Source: Fimbriiglobus ruber (GTDB taxonomy: Bacteria > Planctomycetota > Planctomycetia > Gemmatales > Gemmataceae). From it: a stretch of 64,000 nucleotides of DNA. Below the pieces are notes generated by a model, which was not told the origin of the DNA, did no database searches, and saw only the letters and a program-made list of their open reading frames with translations. Where the stretch lies: positions 1,100,712 through 1,164,711 of the forward strand of contig NZ_NIDE01000017.1 in the NCBI RefSeq assembly GCF_002197845.1, in the 5' to 3' direction. The position numbers were made by a program, and so were the translations under genes. Shown piece by piece: positions 24,439 through 34,397 of the stretch (positions within the stretch are counted from its first letter, which is position 1; each line of letters starts with the position of its first letter).

Positions 24439-26139
24439 TCACTCGCCCGCCGCGGGGAAGCGGATGCGGAACACCGCCCCCTTGTGTGGGGCGGACTCGA
24501 TTTCCAGGGCGGCCTGGTGGTGTTCGAGGACCATGGCGACGAACGACAGGCCGAGGCCCATGCCGGCGCTGTAGCCCTCGTAGAGGGCGTTGTCCCGCTT
24601 GGTGGTGAAGTGCGTCCGCAGGCAGTTCGCGCGGACCTCGTCCGTCATCCCGATCCCGTTGTCCCGCACCTCCAACACCACCCGGTCGCCCTCCCGCCGG
24701 AGGGAGAGCGACACCTCGCCGCGCCAACCTGCTGCCTCGATCAGTCGCTGCTTGCGGGCGGCCGGGTTCTGGGCTCCGTCCTTCCGGGCCTCTTCGCGGA
24801 GGAAGTTCCGCATCTCGAACGTGGCGTCCCGTGCGTTGAACACCAGGTTTTCGATCCCTTGTTGTAAGTGCGAGAGGTCGCCGTTGACCCAGTGCGGGCC
24901 GGGTTGGACGTCCGCGGTCACGCGGAGCTTCCACTTGTCCCGGCCCATCTCGTCCCACGTCCGCGCCGTATCGCGGACGAGGTTGCTCAGGTTCACCCGC
25001 GTCACCTCGGACTTGTTCGGGTCGCGGCGGATGGTACGGAGGATCTGCTGCAGCCGTTCGGTCACCGTCCCGAGCGTGGCTCGGACTTCGAGGAGCATGC
25101 TTTCCTGGTCGTGCGTCATCCCGTCGGCTTCCAGGCAGCGGGAGAGCAGGTCGTTCGGCCGGACGAGGAGGTTCTTGATGTTGTGGGCGTACGACCCGGC
25201 CATGATGCCGATGCTGGCGTAGAGCTGCGACTTCATTTCCAGGGCCGTCTTCTCGGCCTCGTCCGCCCGCTTTTCGAGGTTGGCTGCGTCGAGTTGCTGT
25301 TCGAGCAACTTGCGATCGAGTTCGTCCCGGGCCCGCTCGGCCTGCTGCTGCCGGAGGCGGGTCTTGAGCAGTTCCCGCTCGCGGTACTCGGCCGCGGTCA
25401 GGGCGGCCATCCGCTGGGTCTCGCGCTTCCGCTCGCGCATCAGGAACCGGGCGACGAACAGGACGGCGAGCAGCGCGGCCGCGACCAAGACCGCCTCGGC
25501 GACGAGCGAGATGCGGTGCCGCTCGTCCTCCTGCCGCTGTAGTTTGTTAAAAGCGTGGAGTTGGTATTCGCAGCGGATGACGGCCCGCGGGTCGTTCGGC
25601 CCGAGCGGGCGCGTCTCCAGCACGTGGACGCGGACGCGGCTCTGCTGCCGCGGCCGCGGGAGGGTCGAGTCCCAGACGATCTCCTCGGGCGTCTCGGGGC
25701 CGCCGGGGGTCGGGGCGAACACGACTTCCAGGCGGTAAATGACCGGGAAGCCGGGGAGCTGGTTCAGGTACGCGCGGGTCGGCTCGGCCAACCCGTGCAT
25801 GAGTTCTTCCATCTCGCTCCGCTTGTCCCGCAGGCGGAGCGGAGCGGCGGTCCCGGTCGGGTCTTCCTCGCGGAGTCGCTCGTACTCGCGGACGAGTTCG
25901 GGCAGCGTCTTGCGGAAATTCCGCGTCTCTTCCAGCCACTCGCGGACGAGGGCCTCGTCCGCCTCTTCGGACCAGTTCGCGCGGTTGTACAGCATGGTGG
26001 CGAGCCACCCGCCCATCACGAGCCAGACGAAAATCGCGGGCGCCGCCCCGAGCGCGAACGTCCAGAGCGCGCGGGGCTTGGGCGGGGGCGGCGGCGGGGC
26101 CGCGTCGGAAAGCGCCGGACGGGCGGGCGGGTCGGTCAT
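24439..26139 (-). CDS. Membrane sensor histidine kinase
   Basis: 566 aa. A Pro-rich cytoplasmic start is followed by TM1 (~residues 25-48), a periplasmic domain of ~150 residues, TM2 (~205-225), and a long coiled coil rich in Arg/Glu/Leu/Gln. The kinase core has its H-box at SYAHNIKNLL (phosphorylatable His ~320), N-box NLVFNARDA, G1 VLEVRDNGIGM and G2 GMGLGLSFV. The ATG at 26139 overlaps the stop of the upstream periplasmic-binding-like gene (ATGA), so the two are translationally coupled and probably form one sensing unit. No response regulator is encoded nearby. The frame is open further upstream to 26673, but that part shadows the upstream gene and is not used. Confidence 0.93.
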   Translation of the reverse strand: MTDPPARPALSDAAPPPPPPKPRALWTFALGAAPAIFVWLVMGGWLATMLYNRANWSEEADEALVREWLEETRNFRKTLPELVREYERLREEDPTGTAAPLRLRDKRSEMEELMHGLAEPTRAYLNQLPGFPVIYRLEVVFAPTPGGPETPEEIVWDSTLPRPRQQSRVRVHVLETRPLGPNDPRAVIRCEYQLHAFNKLQRQEDERHRISLVAEAVLVAAALLAVLFVARFLMRERKRETQRMAALTAAEYRERELLKTRLRQQQAERARDELDRKLLEQQLDAANLEKRADEAEKTALEMKSQLYASIGIMAGSYAHNIKNLLVRPNDLLSRCLEADGMTHDQESMLLEVRATLGTVTERLQQILRTIRRDPNKSEVTRVNLSNLVRDTARTWDEMGRDKWKLRVTADVQPGPHWVNGDLSHLQQGIENLVFNARDATFEMRNFLREEARKDGAQNPAARKQRLIEAAGWRGEVSLSLRREGDRVVLEVRDNGIGMTDEVRANCLRTHFTTKRDNALYEGYSAGMGLGLSFVAMVLEHHQAALEIESAPHKGAVFRIRFPAAGE

Positions 26140-27845
26140 CCGCGGCGCCCCCGAGGCAGGGTCGCGGGCGCGGTGGTGCGGGGCGGGCGGGCCGGGTCGG
26201 CCGGGTTCGCCGACGTCTGCCGGCGGGGCAGGATCTCCACGGTTTTGACGTGCTGCCAGAGGTGATCGACGCCCCGGCGGTAGACTTCCATCGTGGCGTC
26301 CGGGCGCCCGGGCGCCCCTGCTTCGTCTTCGACCTGCGGCCAGACGACGACAATGTACTCGTTGGTCCCGCTGAGCCGGTCCCCGTTCGCGTCGAAGAAC
26401 GGGACGGTGCGCCCGTGGAAGCGGGCGGCGAGGTCGTTCGCCCGGGAGACCAGGCCGTCCCGGGTCGGGACCTCCGGCCCGTCCCCGGGGCGCGGGTAAC
26501 ACGCTTCGGCCACCACCCGGGTCAGTCTGGAGAAGTGCAGCACTTCCTCCGTGCTGTTCGGCGGGTAGAGTTCGTACCCCGGGGGCGGGGGCGCCTTGTT
26601 GGGGCCGTCCCAGCCGACCGGGCTGTTGTGGGTGAACAGCACGAGCGGGACGGACAGTTCCCGAACCGGCCACGCGAACTCCCCGTCCCGGTAGATCGCG
26701 TTCACCGGGATGCCGTCCCCCGTGACGGCGACGAGCCGGTTACCGATCCGCGGGGCGGCATCGGTCAGCGCCCGCAGGAACCGCCGGGCCGGCTGGGTGA
26801 CGGTCGGCAGGACGAGCAGCGACCGTTGCGGGGGAAGCTTGTTGAGTTCATGCAACAAGGATTCGACGGCCTGCGCCTCGTACAAGTTCGGGCGGGAAAA
26901 TCCGCCCACACTGTACCGCAGCTCCCAGCTCGAAAACTCCACCGGCGACTCGTTGATCACGCGCATTGGGTTGGTGCCGGGGGGGCCGAGTTGCTTGGAT
27001 AACGCCTGGCGGAACTGCCAGTACAAGTCGGTCGAGTACGGGTCGTCCTGCCAGAAGACGCCGAACACGTGCTGCGGGGGCGGGGCCAGGGACGTGCGGA
27101 TTGGCCGGGCGGCCGCGGCCGCGGAACAGATCGCCAGCGGGGCCACGTCGGAGGCGATTTGGGGCCGGAGGGCCGGGTTCGCCCAGACGAAATCGAGCAC
27201 CGATTCGGCCATCTGGCGGTTCGTGAAACAGAACCGGAACGACCGGTCGTCGTACACGTCGAGCAGGTTTTTGGTCCGCGGGCGGAGGTCGTCGCCCCCG
27301 TCGTCGGTGTCGGCCAGCACCTCGTCGGCGGTCGCGGTGGTGATGAGCAGCAGCGGGCGGTCGCCGTGCCACTCGGTCTGGGCTTCGAGCGCGCGGGCCA
27401 GGTCGACCACCCGGTCGCTCGACCCGCCCCCGATCAGGGCGAGCGGCGGCGTCTCACGTTTCGCGAGGGCCTTGACCCAGTGGGCCGTCGACGCCCCCGC
27501 GGTGAGCTTGTACCACCGGATGCGCAGCTTACCCGGGCGGCCGTCCATCGACACCACGACCTCGGGGGCCGTCGTCGTCTGGTCCACGAACGCGCCCGAG
27601 TCGTCGACGCGGAGCCCGGGAATGGCAGTCTGGGCCCGCTCGACCCCGCAGACGAACCGTTCCCAGGTCATCCCGCTCGTGGACGTGTGCAGCCAGGCCA
27701 TTTCCTGGTCCCCGTCCGGAACCGGGAGCGGGACGGGCAGCCCCTGCGGGCTGTCCAGGAACGGGATCGGCACGCCGAACGCCAAGAGGGCTACCCCCAG
27801 GCAGATCGCCAAGACTGTGAGTGGCCAGAGGACTTTGCGGTACAT
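26136..27845 (-). CDS. Periplasmic-binding-like protein paired with a histidine kinase
   Basis: 569 aa from ATG 27845. An N-terminal signal/anchor helix (LWPLTVLAICLGVALLAFG) is followed by a large extracytoplasmic region. Alternating hydrophobic strands such as PPLALIGGGSSDRVVDLA, RPLLLITTATADEVL and QHVFGVFWQDDPYSTDLYWQ, then RSLLVLPTVTQPARRFL, suggest a Rossmann-like two-lobe fold akin to type-1 periplasmic binding proteins; this is inference from pattern. The C-terminal ~40 residues are a Pro/Arg/Ala-rich tail. Coupling to the kinase gene by a 4-bp overlap suggests it senses a ligand and passes the signal to the kinase. I do not recognise a named family. A classical ABC binding protein is unlikely because no permease or ATPase is nearby. 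Confidence 0.75.
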   Translation of the reverse strand: MYRKVLWPLTVLAICLGVALLAFGVPIPFLDSPQGLPVPLPVPDGDQEMAWLHTSTSGMTWERFVCGVERAQTAIPGLRVDDSGAFVDQTTTAPEVVVSMDGRPGKLRIRWYKLTAGASTAHWVKALAKRETPPLALIGGGSSDRVVDLARALEAQTEWHGDRPLLLITTATADEVLADTDDGGDDLRPRTKNLLDVYDDRSFRFCFTNRQMAESVLDFVWANPALRPQIASDVAPLAICSAAAAARPIRTSLAPPPQHVFGVFWQDDPYSTDLYWQFRQALSKQLGPPGTNPMRVINESPVEFSSWELRYSVGGFSRPNLYEAQAVESLLHELNKLPPQRSLLVLPTVTQPARRFLRALTDAAPRIGNRLVAVTGDGIPVNAIYRDGEFAWPVRELSVPLVLFTHNSPVGWDGPNKAPPPPGYELYPPNSTEEVLHFSRLTRVVAEACYPRPGDGPEVPTRDGLVSRANDLAARFHGRTVPFFDANGDRLSGTNEYIVVVWPQVEDEAGAPGRPDATMEVYRRGVDHLWQHVKTVEILPRRQTSANPADPARPPRTTAPATLPRGRRG

Positions 27846-27928
27846 CGTGGCCTCCCTGTTCGCGGGCACGTATCTGGTCGTGCGCCTGTTCTCAGTTTAC
27901 AGCTGCGGTCGGGTCGGTCGCCTGCCCG

Positions 27929-29410
27929 TTAAAACTGAATGTAAATAAACGTCTTCGACACCCCGGGGGCGAACGCCAGGATCGCGCAGATGGTCGCCGC
28001 CACGGCCGCCATCCGGATCGGGTCGGGCAGGCGTTCCGGGAGCGGGACGCCGGCCTCCTTCATCAGCCCGACCACGTGTCCTGCCAACCCGAGGGCGATC
28101 AGCACGGGAACGAGGAGCGGCGCGCCGGCGACCCACGGGACGAACGGCGGCGGGTGGGCGGCAGCCGTAAGCGGCTCCCAGTCCGCGCCGGTGAGTGACC
28201 GGGTCATGAGCCACCCGTTCGCCCAACTGGTCATCCGCACCAGGATCAGCATGACCAGGAACTGGTACGTAGTGCAGGCCCAGGCGAACACCTTCCAGCC
28301 CCAGTTCGCGCGGAGGGCGTCGACCCAAACGATTCCCGTCACCGCCCGGTCGTACGCGCGGTGGAGGCACATCAACACGCCGTTGAACGCCCCGTACGCC
28401 AGCCAGTTCCACGCCGCCCCGTGCCACAGGCCGCAGAGGACGAAGAGGAACATCAGGTTGAAGTACGTCCGCGGCGCGCTGCCGCGGCTGCCGCCCATCG
28501 GGAAATAAAAGTAGTCCCGCAGCCACGTCGACAACGTCAGGTGCCAGCGTCGCCAGAAGTCGGTAATGCTCGTCGCCAGGTACGGGCAGCGGAAGTTCGA
28601 CGGCAGTTCAAACCCGAACCACTTCGCGGTCCCGATCGCCATGTCGGTGTAGCCGGAGAAGTCGCAGTAAATCTGCACCGCCCACGCGACGACGGCCCAC
28701 CGGTGGGTGGCGGCGTCGAACGCGGCTGGGTCGGCGAACACCGGGTTGACGAACAGCGCGTCGAGATTGTCCGCGATCACCAACTTCTTGAACAGCCCGA
28801 ACGCGAACAGGGCGATCCCGTCCGACACCTGCGCGGCCGTGACCCGCGGGGGCGCCACCATCTGCGGCAGGAACTCGATTGCCCGGACGATCGGCCCGGC
28901 CGCCAGTTGCGGGAAGAACGCGACGAAGAGGGCGTAATCGACGAAGTTGGGCACCGCCCGGATCTGCCGACGGTAGACGTCGACCGTGTAGCTGATGCCC
29001 TGGAACGTGTGGAAGCTGATCCCGAGGGGGAGCAGGATGGTCCACGCCCGGTCCGGGACCGGCGTGCCGAGGAAGCCGGTGAAGAAAACGTAATTGTCGT
29101 AAGCGAACGGCGTGTACTTGAACCCGACGAGCAGAGCCAGGTTCGACACGACGCTGGCCGCGAGCCACGCTTTTCGCGCCCGGTCGGTCGTGGCCCGCTC
29201 GATCCGCAATCCGACGAAATAATCCACGACGGTCAGGAAGAAGATGACGCCGAAGTACCACGGGCTGCCCCAGCGGGCGCTCACCCAGGCGTAAAGTGCC
29301 CAACTCGCCGCGAGCAGGAACGTGTACTTTTGCCCGCGCCGGGGCAGGAGGTGATACGTCGTCAGGACGACCACGAGGAAAACGAAGAACGCCTTACTGG
29401 CGAAAATCAC
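27929..29410 (-). CDS. MBOAT O-acyltransferase (AlgI-like)
   Basis: 493 aa integral membrane protein with about ten helices. MBOAT landmarks are clear: LPLGISFHTFQGISYTVDVY, FFPQLAAGPIVRA, AVQIYCDFSGYTDMAIG, then FWRRWHLTLSTWLRDYFYFP, and the catalytic histidine in LCGLWHGAAWNW (~residue 333). AlgI-type members move acetyl groups across the inner membrane onto polysaccharides in the periplasm. It is next to a membrane-anchored SGNH-like protein (45-bp gap, same strand), the classic two-protein O-acetylation arrangement. The acceptor glycan is unknown; a surface polysaccharide is likely. Confidence 0.95.
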   Translation of the reverse strand: MIFASKAFFVFLVVVLTTYHLLPRRGQKYTFLLAASWALYAWVSARWGSPWYFGVIFFLTVVDYFVGLRIERATTDRARKAWLAASVVSNLALLVGFKYTPFAYDNYVFFTGFLGTPVPDRAWTILLPLGISFHTFQGISYTVDVYRRQIRAVPNFVDYALFVAFFPQLAAGPIVRAIEFLPQMVAPPRVTAAQVSDGIALFAFGLFKKLVIADNLDALFVNPVFADPAAFDAATHRWAVVAWAVQIYCDFSGYTDMAIGTAKWFGFELPSNFRCPYLATSITDFWRRWHLTLSTWLRDYFYFPMGGSRGSAPRTYFNLMFLFVLCGLWHGAAWNWLAYGAFNGVLMCLHRAYDRAVTGIVWVDALRANWGWKVFAWACTTYQFLVMLILVRMTSWANGWLMTRSLTGADWEPLTAAAHPPPFVPWVAGAPLLVPVLIALGLAGHVVGLMKEAGVPLPERLPDPIRMAAVAATICAILAFAPGVSKTFIYIQF

Positions 29411-29455
29411 GGCTCCGTGCCCCCTCCGCGTTCGCCCCCAGGATTCCGGGGGCCG

Positions 29456-30517
29456 TCACTTCCCGTCCCCGGCCAACCGCGCCCGCAGCCAGCCCGACAG
29501 TCGCGCCGCCCCGCTGCCGTTTAAGTGAATAATGTCGGCGAACTGCGTGTCGTCCAACCCGACCGCCTGCCGGCTCGCCCGCCACACGACTATCTTCCGT
29601 TCCGCCTCCAACTCGTCCAGGCGGCGGTGATATTCGGCGAGAACGGCCGGGTACCGCGTCTCCAGGTCTTCCGTCACCGGCATGTCGAGCAAGATGAGGG
29701 TCGTCCCGCGTTCGGCACACCACTCGGCGAGCCGGGGCAGGTACTTCAGGTGGTTCCCGGTGCGGTATTTGTCCAGGAACTCGAAGGGCGGCGCTTCCCA
29801 CCCGGCCCGCTTCCGGTCGTCATATTGGAACCCCACAAACCACTCCGCCGGTGCGTAGCCGTTGCCGCCGCGCAGGGCGTCGGAGTAGTTGCGATTCGTC
29901 CGCGCCTCCTTGGCCGCCTCTGGGCAAGAACCAGGGAATCGGGCGTCGAGTTCGGCCGCGGCCCAGGTGCGGATACCGTACCGATACCGATACGCCGCCC
30001 AGCACCGCGACAGCCGCCCCTGAACGAAGTGCCGCGTCACCCACTCGGCCGACTCGGGGTGGCCGCCGACCCACTCGGACCAGTCGCCCCAGGTCATGAG
30101 CGAGTACGGGCCGTGCGGTTCGAGCCGGCTGTCGTTGAGGTCGCTCGCGGCGATGCCGTACACGATCACCTTGGGCAGCGTCGGGCAGGCGTGGCGGACC
30201 GCGTAAAACACGTCCGCCGCGGTGCCGCCGGGCAGCCCGACCGCGTACCCGTCGGACAGTACCTGCCCCCGCCACGTGACCCCGGCGACGACCGCGGGGT
30301 TCAATCCCTCGCTGACCGGCGACCCGCCCACGAGGACGAAATCGCGCGGCCGCTGCTGACACCCGCGGACGCGCTCGGCGTAGTCGTCCGGCGAGTACCG
30401 TTCCCAGGTGTCGCGAAACGACACGAGGGCGCCGTCGATCAGCAACAAAGCCAAAAGCAGTAGTAAGGGCGGCAGGAACCGCCTGGCGTTTCGGGGCGTC
30501 GTGGCTGCGTCCGTCAT
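29456..30517 (-). CDS. Membrane-anchored SGNH-hydrolase-like protein, partner of the MBOAT
   Basis: 353 aa. One N-terminal helix (RRFLPPLLLLLALLLIDGA) anchors an extracytoplasmic domain. Block I reads FVLVGGSPVSEGLNP, with Gly-Gly-Ser where SGNH enzymes usually have Gly-Asp-Ser. The C-terminal catalytic block is present as FADIIHLNGSGAARLS (Asp-x-x-His). This resembles DltD/AlgX/AlgJ-type proteins that finish transfer of an acyl group supplied by an MBOAT. It is first of the pair on the minus strand and would be co-transcribed with the AlgI-like gene. Whether the altered block I keeps catalysis is open. Confidence 0.8.
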   Translation of the reverse strand: MTDAATTPRNARRFLPPLLLLLALLLIDGALVSFRDTWERYSPDDYAERVRGCQQRPRDFVLVGGSPVSEGLNPAVVAGVTWRGQVLSDGYAVGLPGGTAADVFYAVRHACPTLPKVIVYGIAASDLNDSRLEPHGPYSLMTWGDWSEWVGGHPESAEWVTRHFVQGRLSRCWAAYRYRYGIRTWAAAELDARFPGSCPEAAKEARTNRNYSDALRGGNGYAPAEWFVGFQYDDRKRAGWEAPPFEFLDKYRTGNHLKYLPRLAEWCAERGTTLILLDMPVTEDLETRYPAVLAEYHRRLDELEAERKIVVWRASRQAVGLDDTQFADIIHLNGSGAARLSGWLRARLAGDGK

Positions 30518-30714
30518 GAACGAATCGGGCGGCGGGTGAAAAGTTTAAAGCGGGATGTTACACGGCGGGGAGCCCTGTCTGGAAGGCGAGATTGGCCGGG
30601 TGCGGGACGGTCGCCTCCCCGTCGCGTTTTCCGGGCCACTCGGGTAAGCTGGAATCGTGTCGCACATCTTTCCGGGGCTATCCGCGGCCGCCCGCCGCGC
30701 TTGAGGGTTCCGTC

Positions 30715-32187
30715 ATGCCCGCACTTCCGCGCAAAACTTTGGTAGTAGCGCTCGTCGCTCTGGGCGTCTTTTCGTGGGCGGTGCTGCCCGGCGCCGTCCC
30801 GCCCGTAGTGGTGACGTCGGCCGCGGCAGCCCCGACAAAAGTGTCGGGGTATGACATTACCGGGCCGTTTACCCACGACAACCTGACGATCTTCCTGCTC
30901 CACGGCCCGGACACCCTGCCCGAACGGCCGATCGCGATGCTCGATGAAGCTCTCGCAAAGAAGACGTTCGTCGTTCACGAGACCGGGACCGTTAACGAAC
31001 TTCAGGTCGAGAACTTGTCGACCGACGAGGACGTGCTGATCCAACCCGGGGACATCGTCAAGGGCGGCCGGCAGGACCGGCTCATCGCCGCGGCGGTCCT
31101 CGTGCCGGCAAAGTCCGGGAAACTCGCGGTTCCGTCGTTCTGCGTGGAACAAGGGCGCTGGCAGCAGCGCGGGGTGGAACAGGCCGGGTCATTTGCTGCG
31201 AACTTGAACCTGGCCGCCGGGAAAGACCTTCGCAACGCGGCACTGGTGAATGGACGACAAACCGAAGTGTGGGCCAACGTGCAGACGTTGCAAGCCAAGC
31301 TGAGCGCGAACGTGGCCAAACCGGTGGCGAACGCCCAGTCGCCGACCAGCCTGCAACTCGCGCTCGAAGACACCAGCGTTCTGGAGCGATTGAAAGCCTA
31401 CGAGTCGGTACTCGCGCCCGTGGTCCGGGCCGAACGACCGCCCGTCGGGTACGTCGTCGCCGTGAACGGTAAAGTCACGGGGGCGGAGGTGTACGGCTCG
31501 TCGGTCGTGATGGCGAAGGCGTGGCCGAAGGCGCTGAAGGCGGCAGCCGTGGAAGCGCTGGCCGAGTGGGAAGCCGGGGTCGCGTCGCGGGTGCCCGGGG
31601 CGGTTGTCGCCCGGGCGTTCCTGGCCGACACGGAGCGCGGGGCGGACGAGCGGCAAGCGGACGAGCGACAATTGGCAACTGTGAGTGACTTAGCTTGGAT
31701 GCTCAACACAGGATCTGTAGTTGGCGATGCGACAGTCGCCTACCGGGACAATGTGGTTGCCGAAGGGCAGGCACTTCGGCAAAGCTTGCCACTGCTCTCG
31801 GAATTTCAACGAGACGAGTTGCTCGTTCCCAATCGGAACGTGGGTACTGCGATCGCTCAAACCGCGGCGAATCAGGTGAACACCCCTGTCCTGAATCGAG
31901 CGGAGCAGACGTTTCTAGCAGGCGTTTATTACGAACGACGCGATGCCGTGCTGCAACGGCCCATTCAATCCCAGGTGAATCCCGAGCGGAACCCTGTGAT
32001 GAACTCGACAATAGTGTATCACACCCGACTGGCAGGTAGGGCTAATGTAAATTTGAACAACGCCTCAGTCACCGCTCCCGCCCCGGTCAGTGTGAACCGG
32101 GTTCAGGGCAAGGGCGGCGTGATGGTCGAGTCGCGCGACCGGAACAACCCGAGCGTCGTCATCCACCGCAGCTTCATCGCGAAGTGA
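30715..32187 (+). CDS. Secreted ARPP-1 (DUF6569-type) domain protein
   Basis: 490 aa with a cleavable-looking signal peptide (KTLVVALVALGVFSWAVLPG, Ala-rich end). The following ~300 residues contain ENLSTDEDVLIQPGDIVKGG then RQDRLIAAAVLVPAKSG, the defining stretch of the ARPP-1 domain, whose function is unknown. The start ATG at 30715 follows GAGGG at 8 bases. The last ~160 codons (from ~31,690) are poorer in G/C at third positions than the first part, a sign that the C-terminal end has a different history. It is divergent from the MBOAT/SGNH pair and convergent with the dehydratase. Confidence 0.7.
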   Translation: MPALPRKTLVVALVALGVFSWAVLPGAVPPVVVTSAAAAPTKVSGYDITGPFTHDNLTIFLLHGPDTLPERPIAMLDEALAKKTFVVHETGTVNELQVENLSTDEDVLIQPGDIVKGGRQDRLIAAAVLVPAKSGKLAVPSFCVEQGRWQQRGVEQAGSFAANLNLAAGKDLRNAALVNGRQTEVWANVQTLQAKLSANVAKPVANAQSPTSLQLALEDTSVLERLKAYESVLAPVVRAERPPVGYVVAVNGKVTGAEVYGSSVVMAKAWPKALKAAAVEALAEWEAGVASRVPGAVVARAFLADTERGADERQADERQLATVSDLAWMLNTGSVVGDATVAYRDNVVAEGQALRQSLPLLSEFQRDELLVPNRNVGTAIAQTAANQVNTPVLNRAEQTFLAGVYYERRDAVLQRPIQSQVNPERNPVMNSTIVYHTRLAGRANVNLNNASVTAPAPVSVNRVQGKGGVMVESRDRNNPSVVIHRSFIAK

Positions 32188-32276
32188 AGATGCTTTGGGT
32201 GGGCGGTGCGATTTCGGGCAAGTGTCCCCGGGTTTCCGGGGGCACCGGGCGCCGACCCTAACTCGTATCAATCGCC

Positions 32277-34235
32277 CTACCTGAGCCGCGCCGCGATCGC
32301 GTCCACATCGTACACGCAGCCGCCCCAGACGCCGCCGCTCGCGTTCTGGAGCAGCGCCCAGAGGCGGGTGTCGGCCGGGAGTTGCGGGTCGGGCGCGAGG
32401 TCGGGGCGAGGGGCGCGGCGCATGAGTTCGGCTGTGCCCCACTCGGCGTCGTGGGTACCTGTCTCGTCGCCGATCAGGTCGATCGTCCCGACCAGGTTCA
32501 CGCGATCGATGACGAGTTGCACGCGGTCGCCGTCTCGCAGCTTACCGATCGGCCCGCCGGCCAGCGCTTCGGGCGAAACGTGCCCGACGCACGCCCCGGT
32601 ACTCACGCCGCTGAACCGCGCGTCCGTCAGTACGGCCACCTGCTTGCCCCACTTCAGGAACTTGAGCGCGGACGTAAGTTGGTACGTCTCCTCCATCCCG
32701 GAGCCCATCGGCCCGCGGCAGCAGAGAACGAGGATATCGCCCGCGACGACGGTCTTGGCCCCCTCGCCCTTGATCGCGGCGATGGCCGCCTTCTCGGTGG
32801 TGAACACCTTGGCCGGGCCGGTCTTCCGGTAGACGCCGTCCGCGTCCACGACGGCCGGGTCGATGGCCGTCGACTTGATGACGGCCCCGGCCGGGCAGAG
32901 GTTGCCGCGCGGGAACGTGATCGTGCTGGTCAACCCCCGTGCCTTGGCAGCGGTCGGGGACATGATGACGGCGTCCGGGTCCACACCGTCGCGCGTCCGC
33001 AGCAGATCGCGGAGTCGTTGCCGCCGTTCGGAGGCGGCCCACCAGTCGAGGACTTTACCCAGCGACTCGCCCGAGACCGTGATGGCGGTGAGGTCGAGCA
33101 AACCGAGGTCGCGGAGGTGGAGCATCACTTCCGGCACGCCGCCGGCTAGGAAGACGCGGATCGTCGGGTGGCCGACCGGGCCGTTCGGCAGCGCGTCGAC
33201 CAAACGGGGAACCTTGCGGTTGAAGTACGTCCAGTCGTCGATCGTGGGCCGCTTGACGCCGGCCATGAAAGCGATGGCGGGCGTGTGCAGGAGCAGGTTC
33301 GTGCTGCCGCCGAACGCGGCGAACACGGCCAGCGCGTTGCGGAACGCGGCGTCGGTGAGGACGTGCTTCGTCGTGATGCCCTTCTGCGACATACTCACGA
33401 GCGCCTTGGCCGACCGCCGGGCCATGTCGAGCCAGATCGGCTGCCCGGACGGGGCCAGCGCCGAGTGCGGCAGAGCCAACCCGAGCGCCTCGCCGATCAC
33501 CTGCGAGGTGGCCGCGGTGCCGAGGAACTGACACCCGCCACCGGGCGACGCGCAGGCGTGACACCCCGCCTCGGCCGCCTGCTCCAGGGTGATCTCGCCG
33601 TGGGCGTACCGGGCACCAATCGTCTGGACCTTCCCGGTGTCTTCCTCGCCGGCCTCGCCCGCGAGCATGACGCCACCGGGGACGAGAACCGTCGGGTAAT
33701 TGTGCTGGGACGCCAGCGCCATCATCATCGCCGGCAGTCCCTTGTCGCAGGTGGCCACGCCGAGGACGCCGCTGCGCGTGGGGAGCGAGCGCATCAGTCG
33801 GCGGAGGACCATTGAGGCGTCGTTGCGGAACGGCAGGCTGTCGTACATCCCGGCCGTGCCCTGCGTCCGGCCGTCGCACGGGTCGGTCACCGCGCCGGCG
33901 AACGGGATGCACTTCTGTCGTTGCAACTCCTCGGCCGCCGCCTTGACGAGCAACCCGACTTCCCAGTGCCCCGAGTGGAAGCCGAGGGCGACGGGCGAGC
34001 CGTCGTCGGCCCGCATGCCGCCGTGGGTCGAGAGGATGAGGAACTCTTTGCGGCCGAGCAGCGCCGGGTTGAGCCCCATGCCGACGTTCTGCGACCAGCC
34101 GAACAGGTCGCCGCTCGGCGCGTGGCGGAGCAGGTCGTCCGTCAGCGGCAACTGGCCGGTCGGGCCTTTCTTGGTGGAAACGAAGTCGTAAACGGCGGGG
34201 TCGCGGGTTTCGAGAACGTCGGAAACGGCGGGCAT
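32277..34235 (-). CDS. IlvD/Edd-family sugar-acid dehydratase, YjhG/YagF type
   Basis: 652 aa, matching the ~655 aa of the E. coli YjhG/YagF D-xylonate dehydratases rather than the ~560-615 aa of IlvD/Edd. The iron-sulfur-cluster cysteines are visible in [10 protein letters not shown] and [15 protein letters not shown], and other family blocks include [37 protein letters not shown] and [11 protein letters not shown], then [22 protein letters not shown]. It would remove water from an aldonic acid to give a 2-keto-3-deoxy acid. ATG 34235 ([13 protein letters not shown]) matches the family's length. It is divergent from aldose 1-epimerase, with 162 bp between the starts, consistent with a shared sugar-utilisation locus. 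Confidence 0.92.
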   Translation of the reverse strand: MPAVSDVLETRDPAVYDFVSTKKGPTGQLPLTDDLLRHAPSGDLFGWSQNVGMGLNPALLGRKEFLILSTHGGMRADDGSPVALGFHSGHWEVGLLVKAAAEELQRQKCIPFAGAVTDPCDGRTQGTAGMYDSLPFRNDASMVLRRLMRSLPTRSGVLGVATCDKGLPAMMMALASQHNYPTVLVPGGVMLAGEAGEEDTGKVQTIGARYAHGEITLEQAAEAGCHACASPGGGCQFLGTAATSQVIGEALGLALPHSALAPSGQPIWLDMARRSAKALVSMSQKGITTKHVLTDAAFRNALAVFAAFGGSTNLLLHTPAIAFMAGVKRPTIDDWTYFNRKVPRLVDALPNGPVGHPTIRVFLAGGVPEVMLHLRDLGLLDLTAITVSGESLGKVLDWWAASERRQRLRDLLRTRDGVDPDAVIMSPTAAKARGLTSTITFPRGNLCPAGAVIKSTAIDPAVVDADGVYRKTGPAKVFTTEKAAIAAIKGEGAKTVVAGDILVLCCRGPMGSGMEETYQLTSALKFLKWGKQVAVLTDARFSGVSTGACVGHVSPEALAGGPIGKLRDGDRVQLVIDRVNLVGTIDLIGDETGTHDAEWGTAELMRRAPRPDLAPDPQLPADTRLWALLQNASGGVWGGCVYDVDAIAARLR

Positions 34236-34397
34236 GTTGGCGGCTCGTAGGCTCGGTGGGAGTACACGGGTATTGTAGAAATCCGATCTCGAAACCGAGG
34301 TGTCGGCCGCGTCGGAACCGGCATAGATGCTCGCCATTCGAGCATTTCGCGGATACGATGTCCCGCGTTCGACCCCTCATCTCCGAGGAATTTGACG

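Noticed and set aside
24439-26673. Histidine kinase as a 744-residue protein starting at 26673
   Set aside because: The extra N-terminus overlaps the upstream periplasmic-protein gene in another frame and is Arg/Pro/Gly-rich; the ATGA overlap start at 26139 is better.
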